Of a DNA stretch of 64,000 bases, positions 53,834 to 63,049 are shown piece after piece (positions within the stretch are counted from its first letter, which is position 1; each line of letters begins with the position of its first letter). The position numbers were made by a program, and so were the translations under genes. The stretch is from JAAXGI01 sp965206975 (GTDB lineage: Bacteria; Gemmatimonadota; Gemmatimonadetes; Longimicrobiales; Gaopeijiaceae). The notes below the pieces were generated by a model. It worked only from the letters and a program-made list of their open reading frames with translations, was not told the DNA's origin and did no database searches. The stretch is from the NCBI GenBank assembly GCA_965206975.1, contig OZ242253.1:1798001-1862000 (forward strand), given 5' to 3'.

Positions 53834-56739
53834 CGGATCCTCCATGCCCATACCGAGATGTTTCCCGGCACCGGAGCCCCGGATCGAGTGGTCACCCTGA
53901 TGCTGGTTGGCGCCAGGCTGCCAGGTGGAGTCCAGTGCAGGTAGAGGCTCGATCCGCCGCGGATGTTGCCAGCGGTGTGCGGACTCGAGGATGAGGAGGT
54001 TCGCGGCTGTAGCGGGTAGCCGCCGAGGAAGCGGCTGAAGATGTCGTGGAGGTCCCACGAAGCCATCCAGTCCCAGGCGAACCCGGAGGACGACGGGCGC
54101 CCGTCCCCCCAGAGGGCGATGTAGAACTCGGCGAGAATCTGCTCGATCCTCCGGCCGGTCACCTCCTCGAGCGACGAGAATCCGGAGGAGGGCGAGTTCG
54201 TGACGCGGCGCATGAGCGCCGCTTCACCGCCGGGGTAGTCTCCTCCCCAGCGGTCCATGACAAAGCGGAGGAGCATGGAGGGCACGCCGTAGACATGCGG
54301 GCCCGCGCATGGCCCGGTATTTCCGTCCTCCTCCCTTCCGATCCATGTGCACTCCTCCGGTGCACCGGGCACCCGGCCGACTCCAGCCCCGAAGCCGTCC
54401 CCTCCGAAGAACCACACCATGTGGGCAATCCAGCCGCCGAAGTACCAAGCTCGGCTCTCTTCCGACTGGTGGACCTGGGCGTGGCCGAGGTTCTGCCCCG
54501 AGCCGTGCCCGAAGAGCTCGTACGCCACGAGTTGCTCTGCGAGAGTCGCGCCTCCTTCAATCTCCCAGATCGTCTTCTCTCCCGAGTCTCCGAGCACGTA
54601 GGCGTTTGCCTGAACCAAGTGGGTCATCTCATGCGTCAGCAGGTTGCGATATCCGCCGAGCACGAACTCCCTGTTTGGGCCCCCTCCATCGGCGCCACCC
54701 GGTTCCGGCACGTAGCCGTAGAAGATCTCGGCATGGTTGCTCGTCGAGCACTGCGTCGTCGGATACAAGTCTGTCGGAGTGACGTAGCCGCCGAGGCCCT
54801 CCACCTTGTTGACCTCCTGCGTGAGGAGGACGAGGACACGCCCGTTCTGATCGACGTCCGACAGCTCACCGAAGTAACGGTCATGGACGGCTTGGATTCG
54901 TGAAGCGTAGAAAGCGTCGAGGCTTTCGAGCTCCACGTCGCTGAACGCCCTGCCCGGGTTGGCGAGATCTTCCAGCCACACGGTGTGGGTTCCAACGAAC
55001 CGAACGACGGCCTGGACCTGGGTCCCGGTCGTGCAGCTCCCCTCGGGGTCCGCCCAGAGGGTGACGAGTTCGCCCGGGGCCATCGTGGCCGGCGCCCCGG
55101 TGGGCGGAGTAGGCGCCAGAGGGCGGCCGAGGCGAGCCAGTTCTGCTGCCTCCCGCGTCCTCAGCCGCGCTTCGGCCTTCCGCCGCCCGGTGGTCCATTC
55201 CTGGAGGGGGGTGAGTGTCTCGAACTCCCTGGCTGGAGGCGGAGCAGCTCCCTCTCCCCGGAAGCCGATCCGCCGCCCGGCGGCGAAATTCCCGGCGGCG
55301 AGCCCCGGCCGCGGCGCGGGAGCTTGCGAGGCGGCGACGACGCCCGGATCCCCGGGCGTCCCGAAGAGGGAGATGGGCGTGAGCGAGGACGGGACTTCCG
55401 ACGTCGAGACGACCCCGACCAGATATTCACCCCCCGCGACACTCCCCGGGAGATGAAGGCAGCCGCTGCCCGCGAGTGTGTAGTGGTACCCGCCGACGGG
55501 CAGGTCGACATCCTCCTGCGGGGGGGTGATGCCCACACTCCTCGAGGCCGTGGCCGACGAATTCGAGACGAGGACGAGGGCCTGCCTCGGAGGAAGACAC
55601 TCCGCCGTGGGAACGGTCACGGTGAGGCGGGTGGCCGTGGCGGACGAGACGAAGGCGTCGTGGCCACTGATCGTCACCCGGTTCTCCGAGGCCACGGACG
55701 AGAAGCCCGTCCCGTGAATCGTGGCAGCCTGACCTTCGGTGAGGACGGCGGGCTCAATCCCGGTGATGCGGACGGCGCCGGCCACCTCCCCGACCTCGAG
55801 TGCTGCCGTAGCCGTCGCGCGGTCCGCGCCCCTCGTCACCGCGGCGGAGACCGTAGCGCCTCCTTCCGCCAGGCCCGTGGCTCGGCACCCGATGGCGGTC
55901 GGCTGGACGGAGACCACCCCGGCGTCGCTGGAGGTGCACGTCCACCTCGCCGGTTCGTCGGGATCGCCGCCCGTGATCGCGAGCGCGAAGTCCGCCGACT
56001 GCCCCACCTCGACCCTGGCGGATGATGGATTCATCGACGCCTCGAGAGGGGGGACGGCCTCGGCAGTGAACACGGTGTTGAGCGTCCCGGTCCGGGCCGT
56101 CACCGCGTGATTTCCCTCTCCTTCCCCTAGGGTCCAACGGGCAAAGGCGCGACCTGCGTCATCGGTTTCATCCTCGGAGGACGTGATGATGCCGTTGCCG
56201 CCGGACACGGTCCAGGAAACCGCCGCTCCGGGAATGGGCGTGCCCCCCACGTCCCTGATCTCCGCCACCAGGCTCTCGGGAAGCGGGGATCCGACCCTCC
56301 CGCGCTGGGCGTCTCCCGAGACCTTGAGCATCGAGCCCGGGACCAGGCTCACGGTGGCACTCGCGGACCCGGTCGCCCTTCCCGACGAAGCGGTGATGGT
56401 CGCCTGACCCGCGCCCGCGGCAACAGCCAACCCGTCGGGCGAGACGGTGACGGCGGAGGGATTCGTCGAAGACCAGGACACGGACTGTCCTGCCAGGGTC
56501 GTCCCGGCTTCGTCGCGCACTTCTGCGAGAAGCTGGCGTGATTCGCCGACCCACGAGAAGGACGGGGTCCGGGGCTCGATCGTGATCGAGGCCGGTACAG
56601 GTGGCGGCGGTCCCGTCGCGTCGCCCCCGCAGGAGCTCGCGAGAGCGAGGACGGCGGCGATCCGAAGCGTTCGTGTGAACCGCAGGGCTCGCGAGGGAGA
56701 ATCGACCGTCACGCGGTGCTCCGTCGACGCGCCGTCCAA
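53830..56739 (-). CDS. surface lipoprotein with Ig-like domains and a HEMTH zinc metalloprotease domain
   Basis: 969 residues. A lipoprotein signal (TLRIAAVLALASSC) anchors it. Three Ig-like BIG domains follow: about 50-130 (SVSWSSTNPSAVTVSPDGLA), 135-225 (VSWTVSGGNGIITSSEDETD) and 232-315. An IPT/TIG domain (320-410) and a strand-rich linker come next. The peptidase domain (about 560-880) has the zinc motif HEMTH at 703-707 and a downstream Glu in IWEIEGGATLAEQL as the likely third ligand, as in gluzincins. The C-terminus is again strand-rich. It should be displayed on the outer surface and degrade proteins. The unknown gene at 53833 is translationally coupled to it. Confidence 0.88.
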   Translation of the reverse strand: MDGASTEHRVTVDSPSRALRFTRTLRIAAVLALASSCGGDATGPPPPVPASITIEPRTPSFSWVGESRQLLAEVRDEAGTTLAGQSVSWSSTNPSAVTVSPDGLAVAAGAGQATITASSGRATGSASATVSLVPGSMLKVSGDAQRGRVGSPLPESLVAEIRDVGGTPIPGAAVSWTVSGGNGIITSSEDETDDAGRAFARWTLGEGEGNHAVTARTGTLNTVFTAEAVPPLEASMNPSSARVEVGQSADFALAITGGDPDEPARWTCTSSDAGVVSVQPTAIGCRATGLAEGGATVSAAVTRGADRATATAALEVGEVAGAVRITGIEPAVLTEGQAATIHGTGFSSVASENRVTISGHDAFVSSATATRLTVTVPTAECLPPRQALVLVSNSSATASRSVGITPPQEDVDLPVGGYHYTLAGSGCLHLPGSVAGGEYLVGVVSTSEVPSSLTPISLFGTPGDPGVVAASQAPAPRPGLAAGNFAAGRRIGFRGEGAAPPPAREFETLTPLQEWTTGRRKAEARLRTREAAELARLGRPLAPTPPTGAPATMAPGELVTLWADPEGSCTTGTQVQAVVRFVGTHTVWLEDLANPGRAFSDVELESLDAFYASRIQAVHDRYFGELSDVDQNGRVLVLLTQEVNKVEGLGGYVTPTDLYPTTQCSTSNHAEIFYGYVPEPGGADGGGPNREFVLGGYRNLLTHEMTHLVQANAYVLGDSGEKTIWEIEGGATLAEQLVAYELFGHGSGQNLGHAQVHQSEESRAWYFGGWIAHMVWFFGGDGFGAGVGRVPGAPEECTWIGREEDGNTGPCAGPHVYGVPSMLLRFVMDRWGGDYPGGEAALMRRVTNSPSSGFSSLEEVTGRRIEQILAEFYIALWGDGRPSSSGFAWDWMASWDLHDIFSRFLGGYPLQPRTSSSSSPHTAGNIRGGSSLYLHWTPPGSLAPTSIRVTTRSGAPVPGNISVWAWRIR

Positions 56740-56963
56740 GAGGGTGCCGCCTCCCTTCCCGCTTCCGGCGTCACCGGCTCGTTGCCGGAGCGTGCGCCGA
56801 ACGGGCGGGAGCCAGGAGCGCGCTGCCGAGCGTCACGACGGCTGCGGCGTCGCGATTCCCGGATGCCGTTCGAGAGGTGGGCCGAAGGGTCGGAGTCCCG
56901 GGGAAGGCGCCCGGCCTCGGGAGGGAGGGAGCGGGCTGCCCGGTTCCGGCGCCTCTGGCTAAT
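56740..56963. other. intergenic region
   Basis: 224 bp between two lipoprotein genes in the same direction. No gene recognised; it likely holds the metalloprotease promoter. Confidence 0.3.
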
Positions 56964-57599
56964 TTAGCTGAGCAGCGAGAGGTCCGCCGAGAACGACTCC
57001 ATGATCTGGGCGCCACACGCCTGCCCGGCGAGGGTGACGCTGAGCCCGAGCAACGCATCCGGATCGTCCACCGGCTCCAACGCCACATCCATCTGGCATG
57101 TTCCATTGCGACCGTCGTCCGTGGCCCACTGAACCGTCCCGTCCACGCTGCCGCTGAGCTCGAACATGAAGTCTGTCGGGCTTGTCGAGGTGGACAGCGC
57201 GATGCTCACCTCCACATCGGGCGCCCCGTCCAAGGTGAAGGTGATCCCGGTCCCCGCGTGCGTCTCCATGCAGTCCGAGTGAACAAGGGTCGCCGACACT
57301 GCCACGCCGGCGCTGTCGTCGCCCGGTCCTCCGGATGGGGTGATCCGCGCGTCCACTGCCACCGTTCCACCCATCGCGCATGGGGCGGTGAACTGCAGGA
57401 CGGGCTCGTCAGGGGTTCCGGTCGGCTGACTCGTGTCCAACACGTTGCCGGTCAGCTGGAAGCCGTGGCCCATCGTCACCTCGAGGAGCGCGAGGGCCTC
57501 CTCCGGGGTCAGCGAGTCTTCGGGCTCCGTCGAGCTGCCGCCGCAAGAAGCCACGGCCAGTCCGACACTCAGAACCACCCCTGCTGGAATTCGGCGCAT
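56964..57599 (-). CDS. lipoprotein, unknown function
   Basis: 211 residues from ATG 57599 with an AAGGAG site 12 bases upstream. The N-terminus MRRIPAGVVLSVGLAVASCG is a lipoprotein signal with lipobox Cys. The mature part is acidic and strand-rich, with four Cys that could form disulfides (APCAMGG, HSDCMET, GTCQMD, QACGAQ). The repeated pattern GTVAVDARI and GTVQWATDDGRNGTC suggests a beta-sandwich. No family is recognised. It lies upstream of the BIG metalloprotease in the same orientation and may be co-expressed. Confidence 0.75.
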   Translation of the reverse strand: MRRIPAGVVLSVGLAVASCGGSSTEPEDSLTPEEALALLEVTMGHGFQLTGNVLDTSQPTGTPDEPVLQFTAPCAMGGTVAVDARITPSGGPGDDSAGVAVSATLVHSDCMETHAGTGITFTLDGAPDVEVSIALSTSTSPTDFMFELSGSVDGTVQWATDDGRNGTCQMDVALEPVDDPDALLGLSVTLAGQACGAQIMESFSADLSLLS

Positions 57600-58092
57600 G
57601 GGAAGGTGCTCCTTTCGTGTCAACTTGTGGATCGGGAGCGCGGGCTCCCGAATCGACCCCGGCCGGTCTCCTGGGCGGGCGTAAGCGCGATGACCCGGCT
57701 GGTAACCACTGGGCGAGTCTTCCCTCTGGCACGCCACTGCCCCGACCATACCCGGACACCCCTAAAGATAACACTCCCCGAGTCCACGAGCAGACGGCGC
57801 GGGCGCCGCCGAAATCGGGTCGCTGCCTCGGATTCGGGTGGGTCACTGAGTCCGTGGCATGTGACCACCGTGTCGTGACCGAGTAGCGGCACCGGGCATC
57901 GCCAACAGCACGGTGAGACAGCGCGTGATTCCGGCGACTGTGACTGGTTCCCAGGTCAAGGAACCGCCTGACGCGCTGAGGCAGGAGTTCAAGAACTACC
58001 GCTTCCGCTTCGGTTCGACGGGGAAAGGCGTCCGAACGCGCCAGGCACTCCAGTGCGTGCTCCGGCGCCAGCCATTCGCTGTGCTCCATCGC
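57600..58092. other. 493-bp region, no gene recognised
   Basis: Contains the promoter of the lipoprotein gene by position. No coding resemblance was found on either strand. Confidence 0.35.
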
Positions 58093-58843
58093 TCACCGGG
58101 TTGCACGCACAATCATGCGTCCCGACGAAAGAGTCAGAGGAGCCCCGTCACGCCCAAATCCTTCGACCCGCTGAAACCCCACTGCAAGCAGCCGGTCTCG
58201 CAATTCGACAAAGGTGAACATTCGAATCTCAAAGTCCACGGTGCGCACCCGGCCGCCCCTCACGATCGTCCGATGGTAGTGTGACCTTCCGTTCATCGGG
58301 TCGTACGTCACGTGGTCGACCATTAGATCGTCTCCACGCTTCACGATGGAGGACGGAAAAGCCTTCCCAACCACGAAAGCCCGTGGTTCAGCTCGAGGAG
58401 CACACGTCCCCCCGGCCGGAGACTCTCCGGTGGATCTCCTCGAGGACCCTCCTGTTTCCTGCATCGTCCAGGTACCCAAAGGAAGTGAACCAACTGATTA
58501 CCCGGTCGAACTCATTCGACCAGGTGAGGTCCGTCATATCGCCAAGCACGTATTCGGCTGTGGCAGCGCGTTCAGCCGCCCCCTTTCTCGCCAGCTCCAA
58601 GAAGTGCGATGACCGGTCCAGTCCCGTGACCGATGCTCCGCGCACGGCCAGTCGGTTCGCAATGCGTCCGTGCCCGCAGGCCAAGTCCAACACGCGATCG
58701 CCCTCATTGACCGGACCGAGCGACGATATGAGGTCTGTTTCCGCATCGCTTCTCTCGTCGCTTAGGGCTTCGGCGTAGAAGTAGAGGTAGTCGTCGTCAA
58801 ACACCTCGGACGGATCGAACAGCTGACCAGATCTTCCCGTCAC
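58093..58843 (-). pseudogene. class I SAM methyltransferase with two frameshifts
   Basis: From a GTG at 58843 the first frame gives LFDPSEVFDDDYLYFYAEAL and the SAM motif RVLDLACGHGRIANRLAVRG. After EEIHRR it goes out of register. A second frame holds SLRPGGRVLLELNHGLSWLG. A third frame, from about 58400, holds VDHVTYDPMNGRSHYHRTIV and the natural end PLTLSSGRMIVRATR. Joining the three restores the full family length of about 250 residues. The two indels lie within 50 bp of each other. Confidence 0.8.
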
Positions 58844-58895
58844 TCGATTACCCCCCGGGTCGTGAGTGCGTGGGCAAACACACAAGATATCCGTC

Positions 58896-59405
58896 CTATG
58901 GACCCTGCTCCTTCGTTGCTGGTCTCCATGAGTCCTCGTAGGCCTCCCCCGGCCTCGGTCGAGTCAGACAGAGGACTGGGCCTAGGCGAAGCAGAAGGTG
59001 GCAAGTAGTCTCGAAGATCGCGCTCAGCACCGTCATGCCGATCCCCTGGATCCTTCGGGGCTCCAAGAGTTCATCCGGTCCAATGCCGGCGTACACCGCG
59101 ACCACCTCATCGAGCAGCGCGGAAAAGGCGCCCTGCATCTAAGCCTTAGGGACCTCCCGCTCGACGCGAAACTCACGTGACCGATCTCTCGCATCGGGGG
59201 CACCCCCAACGCCTGAGGTAACCCACTGGCGGAGGTTGCCCATCAGATGTTGGATGATGAATCCGACCGGGTTGGACCCGTCCTACGGAGTCCACCGGAT
59301 GTCCTCGTCGGCGAGCTGGGCCAGACAGTGGTTCATCTTGCCCCCCGCGTGCTCCATCCGAGCATTAGACCCTTCGATGAAGGCCGAGGCGATCTCGCCA
59401 TTCAT
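58896..59405 (-). pseudogene. DUF1572/DinB-like protein with two in-frame amber codons
   Basis: A single frame from ATG 59405 reads MNHCLAQLADEDIRWTP, a TAG, then NPVGFIIQHLMGNLRQWVTS and FRVEREVPKA, a second TAG, and MQGAFSALLDEVVAVYAGIG to the natural stop. The order of motifs (NHCLxQLxDExxxW, NLxxHLxGNLRQW, and EPRxIQGxxxTVLxAI) matches DinB-superfamily DUF1572 proteins. Length and frame are preserved throughout; only the two TAG codons interrupt it. The second part could be translated separately from the ATG after the second TAG. Confidence 0.75.
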
Positions 59406-59423
59406 CCGTTGCGACACCGTCGA

Positions 59424-59879
59424 TCATGGCACCCATTCGTAACGTTTCTTTCGGCGTGCGCCTTTCTCGTATGCGGGATCATTCTCCGGAATCGCTACCT
59501 CCTCGATGAAGACTGCCCCGAGCTTCTCGATCACCCGGATCGACGGAGTGTTCTCGGGATCGACGGTCAGGATGACCCGGTCGTAGTGTTGTCGAACGAA
59601 TGGAGCCAGGGCCCAACACGCATGGTACGAATACGAGCGTCCCCGATGCTGGGGAAGGATTTCATAACCGATGTGCCCGGCCGTCATTGTCACATGCCGA
59701 GAGGAGCCGATCCGAAGGTTGATATGGCCAACCGCTGTTCCGTCATCAAGCATGATTTGGAAGCGATGGGCCGCGGAGAGCCCTCGCGAGGGATCTCCGG
59801 GCAGAGTCCCGGTGCGCTGCAGATGGACTGGTCCGGCGCGGAGGCCAAGGTCGACGTCCCGCTTCGCCGACTCGCTCAA
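59424..59879 (-). CDS. GNAT family N-acetyltransferase
   Basis: 151 residues. The GNAT core is visible: HRFQIMLDDGTAVGHINLRI (strands 2-3), AGHIGYEILPQHRGRSYSYH (motif A with the R/QxxGxG/A-like QHRGRS acetyl-CoA loop), and VILTVDPENTPSIRVIEKLG (motif B, the NxxSxxxxEKxG hallmark). The C-terminus RRKKRYEWVP is typical of a small-molecule acetyltransferase subgroup. The first 30 residues are a poor match and the true start may be altered. Substrate unknown. Confidence 0.82.
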   Translation of the reverse strand: MSESAKRDVDLGLRAGPVHLQRTGTLPGDPSRGLSAAHRFQIMLDDGTAVGHINLRIGSSRHVTMTAGHIGYEILPQHRGRSYSYHACWALAPFVRQHYDRVILTVDPENTPSIRVIEKLGAVFIEEVAIPENDPAYEKGARRKKRYEWVP

Positions 59880-59903
59880 TCGAGTCTTCTGCGGTCTCAG
59901 GCG

Positions 59904-60497
59904 CTAGCGGGAAGCTTGGAAGGTGATGGGGACCTGGATCCAGACGGCCACGTCCGCTCCCTCATTTCGGGCAGGAACGAATTCGAATGCGTAAGCCACT
60001 CGCAGCGCAGCTTGGTCCAGCTGCTCGTATCCTGAAGTCTGCGCGACAAGGGCGCTGTCGAGCATTCCGGCGGCGTTGATGAACATGTGGACAAGGGTTG
60101 TGCCGCCGAGACCCGCCTCGCGAAGCACGGGAGGGTACTCGATGCCGAGGGCACGCCGCACCTCCGACCGGTTGGCAATGGACGGAGCAACCTCGTACGA
60201 GGTATAGGTCGGTGACGCGGAGGCCCCGTCGCTAGTGCGACCTGGCGTATCCGACCTAGGGGAGGGGATCGCGCTCTGGCGGCGCTCCGCTCCGGACTCT
60301 GGCCGGGAATCAAGCTCCGCCTCTCTGGGCCGGCCCTCCTCACCTCCGCGAAGCGCGATGAGAATTCGCTCCAGGGCCTCCTCCGGGCTCTCGGCGCGTG
60401 GCGCCATGTCGCAGGCCACTGTAAGCACGCTGATGATCAGGGGTATCGAACCGACGGCCCCCCAGCACTCGATACGAGATCTTCTTCGCCCGTTCAT
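59904..60497 (-). CDS. TonB C-terminal domain protein
   Basis: 197 residues from ATG 60497. An N-terminal hydrophobic segment (GAVGSIPLIISVLTVAC) serves as anchor or lipoprotein signal. A polar linker of about 90 residues rich in Arg, Ser and Glu follows. The TonB-like C-terminal domain is at about 105-195, with GIEYPPVLREAGLGGTTLVH and AALRVAYAFEFVPARNEGAD. It would contact outer-membrane receptors, but no ExbB/ExbD or TonB-dependent receptor is nearby, and the linker is not proline-rich. It may be a periplasmic accessory protein rather than a true energy transducer. Confidence 0.8.
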   Translation of the reverse strand: MNGRRRSRIECWGAVGSIPLIISVLTVACDMAPRAESPEEALERILIALRGGEEGRPREAELDSRPESGAERRQSAIPSPRSDTPGRTSDGASASPTYTSYEVAPSIANRSEVRRALGIEYPPVLREAGLGGTTLVHMFINAAGMLDSALVAQTSGYEQLDQAALRVAYAFEFVPARNEGADVAVWIQVPITFQASR

Positions 60498-60799
60498 CGA
60501 CGGTCCTCCGGAGGGAGCGTTCATCGCCAAGTATAGAGCCGGTGCTTCGTCGTGCGCGATGGTCCAGGACATGGTCTATCTGATGTTCCCGCGCTCAGCC
60601 CGACTCCGGTCACTCAGATGCTCGTCGTACGTTCTCCGGTCTGATCAGCTCCTCTTGGAAGGTCGGTTCATCGAACGGAGACCCTTGTTAGTCTATCCAT
60701 CCACAACGAGTGCCGCGAATGGACCACCACGGAGGCCGGTATGAATCCGGCGCGGTCCAACCGGCCAGTGTCAGCGCCGGGACCAGGCGCCATGCTTAG
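60498..60799. other. intergenic region
   Basis: 302 bp upstream of the TonB-domain gene; no further gene recognised. Confidence 0.3.
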
Positions 60800-61134
60800 C
60801 GTGACCCCAACTGCGCTAGGAAGATGGTGTGGGCCACCCTCTCCTTCGGGAAGAAAGCCCTCTTCGAGGGTCACAAATCTCCGATCTGTCAGCCACGAAC
60901 GAAGGGGGCGTCCAATCCATCGATACCGAGGACCCGCAACCTCGATGAAAGCAGCTTGGCTACGGAATTGCCGCACCCACAAGCTAGATCGAGGGCCTCA
61001 TCTCCATCCTTGAGTCCCCGGTCTAGCCATGGCAAGAACTCACGGTATCGCGATTTCCTGAAGTCAAAGTCGTCCGATTGATACGCCTCCGAAACGAGGT
61101 CGTACCCATCTCTGACGACTTGGCGGGGGTCCAC
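60800..61134 (-). pseudogene. class I SAM methyltransferase with internal deletion
   Basis: From a GTG at 61134: VVRDGYDLVSEAYQSDDFDF, then the SAM motif GDEALDLACGCGNSVAKLLS. After one more strand the sequence jumps to RRFVTLEEGFLPEGEGGPHH, which resembles the C-terminal end of the same family (GFxVLxExFVPEGxGGH). About 100 residues are missing in between. Confidence 0.6.
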
Positions 61135-61261
61135 TGCGTCTCCCCTTCGAAACGAGAACCCTACGTCACGACCAACAACCGGAGCATTGCTTGGCGAACA
61201 AAGCCGCCGCGGCGGCCGCCACGGTCGCGAGCGCCTCCGCCACATCCTGATCGGGCGAAGC

Positions 61262-61470
61262 TCCGGGAAAGGCACGTTTCATAGCGGGCATCTCCGCGGT
61301 GGCCATGCTGCCGACCCAGCATGCCGGAATCCGATACCGCACTGTGACCGCAATGAGGAGACTGGAATCATCGGAGAACCGGGCCCGACGATCCGTCGCC
61401 CAGGCTTCTGGGCCCTATTCGCCGTCCTTGGCGCCGCAAGCGTTGTCGTCGCGATGAGGGTTCTTTCCTG
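61262..61470 (+). repeat. 0.2-kb direct repeat, left copy
   Basis: Closely similar to 63212-63416, including the core CTTCTGGGCCCTATTCGCC. It contains a decayed copy of the start of the CPBP-like gene: the ATG of the right copy is ACG here, and the frame soon breaks. Confidence 0.8.
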
Positions 61471-61529
61471 GCCATCGGGACTGGTTCGTTGCCCGAATGC
61501 GAGCGGCGGCGTACAGGTGTGGAGGCGTG

Positions 61530-61665
61530 TAGGGCGGCGGCCTCCTTGGAGGCCTTTCCCTCTGGCTGAAACTCTTGGGCGGTCTGGCCAACCATGAGTG
61601 AGCGGGCGAAGGCGACACGGCTGCCGAACCGTATGCGGGCAACGGCGACTCCTTGCCCATCGGTC
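61530..61665 (-). pseudogene. possible ParA-family ATPase C-terminal fragment
   Basis: The minus strand reads GVAVARIRFGSRVAFARSLM then VGQTAQEFQPEGKASKEAAA. The pattern RxxFxxS/AxxxGxxxxExxPxxKAxxE is that of a ParA/Soj-type C-terminus. No Walker motif is present. The assignment rests on one short motif. Confidence 0.4.
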
Positions 61666-61755
61666 GCCCCTGCAACGTCGTCATCCACCTCGGTGCATCA
61701 GCCCTCCGTACACCGGCGTCCAAGCCACTGACCGAACCGTTCTGAGGAATTGCCC

Positions 61756-63030
61756 ATGGACATACCGAGCGACGAGCTTCGATTCATCCTCAACACCTTC
61801 TCGTTTCTTGTCTGGGGCGCCTTGGTGATGTGGATGGCAGCCGGATTCACGATGCTGGAAGCCGGCTCGGTCCGCACGAAGAATGCCTCGGTCATATGCC
61901 TCAAGAACATCGGGCTCTACGCCGTGGCCGGCATCGCCTATTACCTGATCGGCTACAACCTCATGTACCTCGATGTCGACAGCATGATCGGCTCGATCAG
62001 CTTCCTGCGCGGCCCGTCGCCCGACGAACTTGCCTTGCTCGCGGGGACTGCGGGAGCGCGGGAGGCGGTGATCGCAACCGATTACGCCGTCATGTCCGAC
62101 TGGTTCTTCCAAATGGTCTTCGTGGCAACCGCCGCCTCCATCGTCTCCGGAGCCCTGGCCGAACGTGTCAAGCTCTGGTCGTTCTTCGTCTTCACCCTGG
62201 TGCTGACCGCGATCATCTATCCGGTCGTCGGCGCCTGGACGTGGGGCGGAGGCTGGCTGGCCGCCCTCGGATTTCAGGACTTCGCCGGATCGACCGTCGT
62301 GCACGGCACCGGGGGCTGGGCAGCGTTGGCCGGCGCGTTGGTCGTCGGACCTCGGTACAACAAGTTTCGAAGAGACGGAACGGTCACCATCACGCCTCCG
62401 TCCAACATCCCGGTGGTCACCCTGGGGGTCTTCATTCTGTGGTTCGGCTGGTTCGGCTTCAACGGTGGGTCCCAGCTCGCCCTGGCCAGCGCCGCCGACG
62501 TCGTGGGGATGAGCCATGTGCTCGTCAACACGAATCTGGCGGGCGCGGGTGGCGTCATTGCAGCGATCGCGGTGTCGCGGCCCATTCTCGGCCGGGTAGA
62601 TCTGCTCGCCGGCCTGAATGGTGCCATTGCCGGCCTCGTCTCCATCACTGCAGGACCCGATATTACGAGTCACTATTGGGCTATCGTGATCGGCGCCATC
62701 GGCGCAGTCATCTGCACGGCCGCCATTAAGCTCCTGGAGAGAATGAGGGTAGACGATGTGGTCGGGGCGGTGCCTGCGCACCTGTTCGCCGGCGTCTGGG
62801 GCACGCTGGCCGCCTCCATTGCAGCCGGCGCCAATATCGGCGTGCAACTGCTGGGCATCGCCTCCGTCGGCGCGTTCGCATTCGCGACTTCGTGGCTGAC
62901 GCTGGAGCGGACGATGGGTGCTCGTGTGTCCCGCAGGGTCGAGCAGCTCGGCCAGGACGTCGCGGAGCTCGGCATCGAAGCTTACCCGGAATTCGTGCTC
63001 ATGCCGGAGCAGGACGATCTGGAGAGCTGA
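61756..63030 (+). CDS. amt: ammonium transporter
   Basis: 424 residues from ATG 61756; a TTG two codons upstream is possible. Eleven membrane segments are expected. Family signatures are clear: TFSFLVWGALVMWMAAGFTM at the start, SDWFFQMVFVATAASIVSGA in helix 3, DFAGSTVVHGTGGWAALAGA (first pore His region), WFGWFGFNGGSQLALAS and VGAVPAHLFAGVWGTLAASI (second pore His). It moves ammonium across the inner membrane. No PII (glnK) gene follows, unlike the usual arrangement. The last 50 residues form an unusually long acidic cytoplasmic tail. The gene is bracketed by a 0.2-kb direct repeat. Confidence 0.95.
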   Translation: MDIPSDELRFILNTFSFLVWGALVMWMAAGFTMLEAGSVRTKNASVICLKNIGLYAVAGIAYYLIGYNLMYLDVDSMIGSISFLRGPSPDELALLAGTAGAREAVIATDYAVMSDWFFQMVFVATAASIVSGALAERVKLWSFFVFTLVLTAIIYPVVGAWTWGGGWLAALGFQDFAGSTVVHGTGGWAALAGALVVGPRYNKFRRDGTVTITPPSNIPVVTLGVFILWFGWFGFNGGSQLALASAADVVGMSHVLVNTNLAGAGGVIAAIAVSRPILGRVDLLAGLNGAIAGLVSITAGPDITSHYWAIVIGAIGAVICTAAIKLLERMRVDDVVGAVPAHLFAGVWGTLAASIAAGANIGVQLLGIASVGAFAFATSWLTLERTMGARVSRRVEQLGQDVAELGIEAYPEFVLMPEQDDLES

Positions 63031-63049
63031 TACGACGCCGAGTGTCGGA

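Noticed and set aside
61681..62847. 388-codon minus-strand frame opposite amt
   Set aside because: Antisense to a textbook ammonium transporter; rich in Gly, Asp, Arg and His, with no motif.
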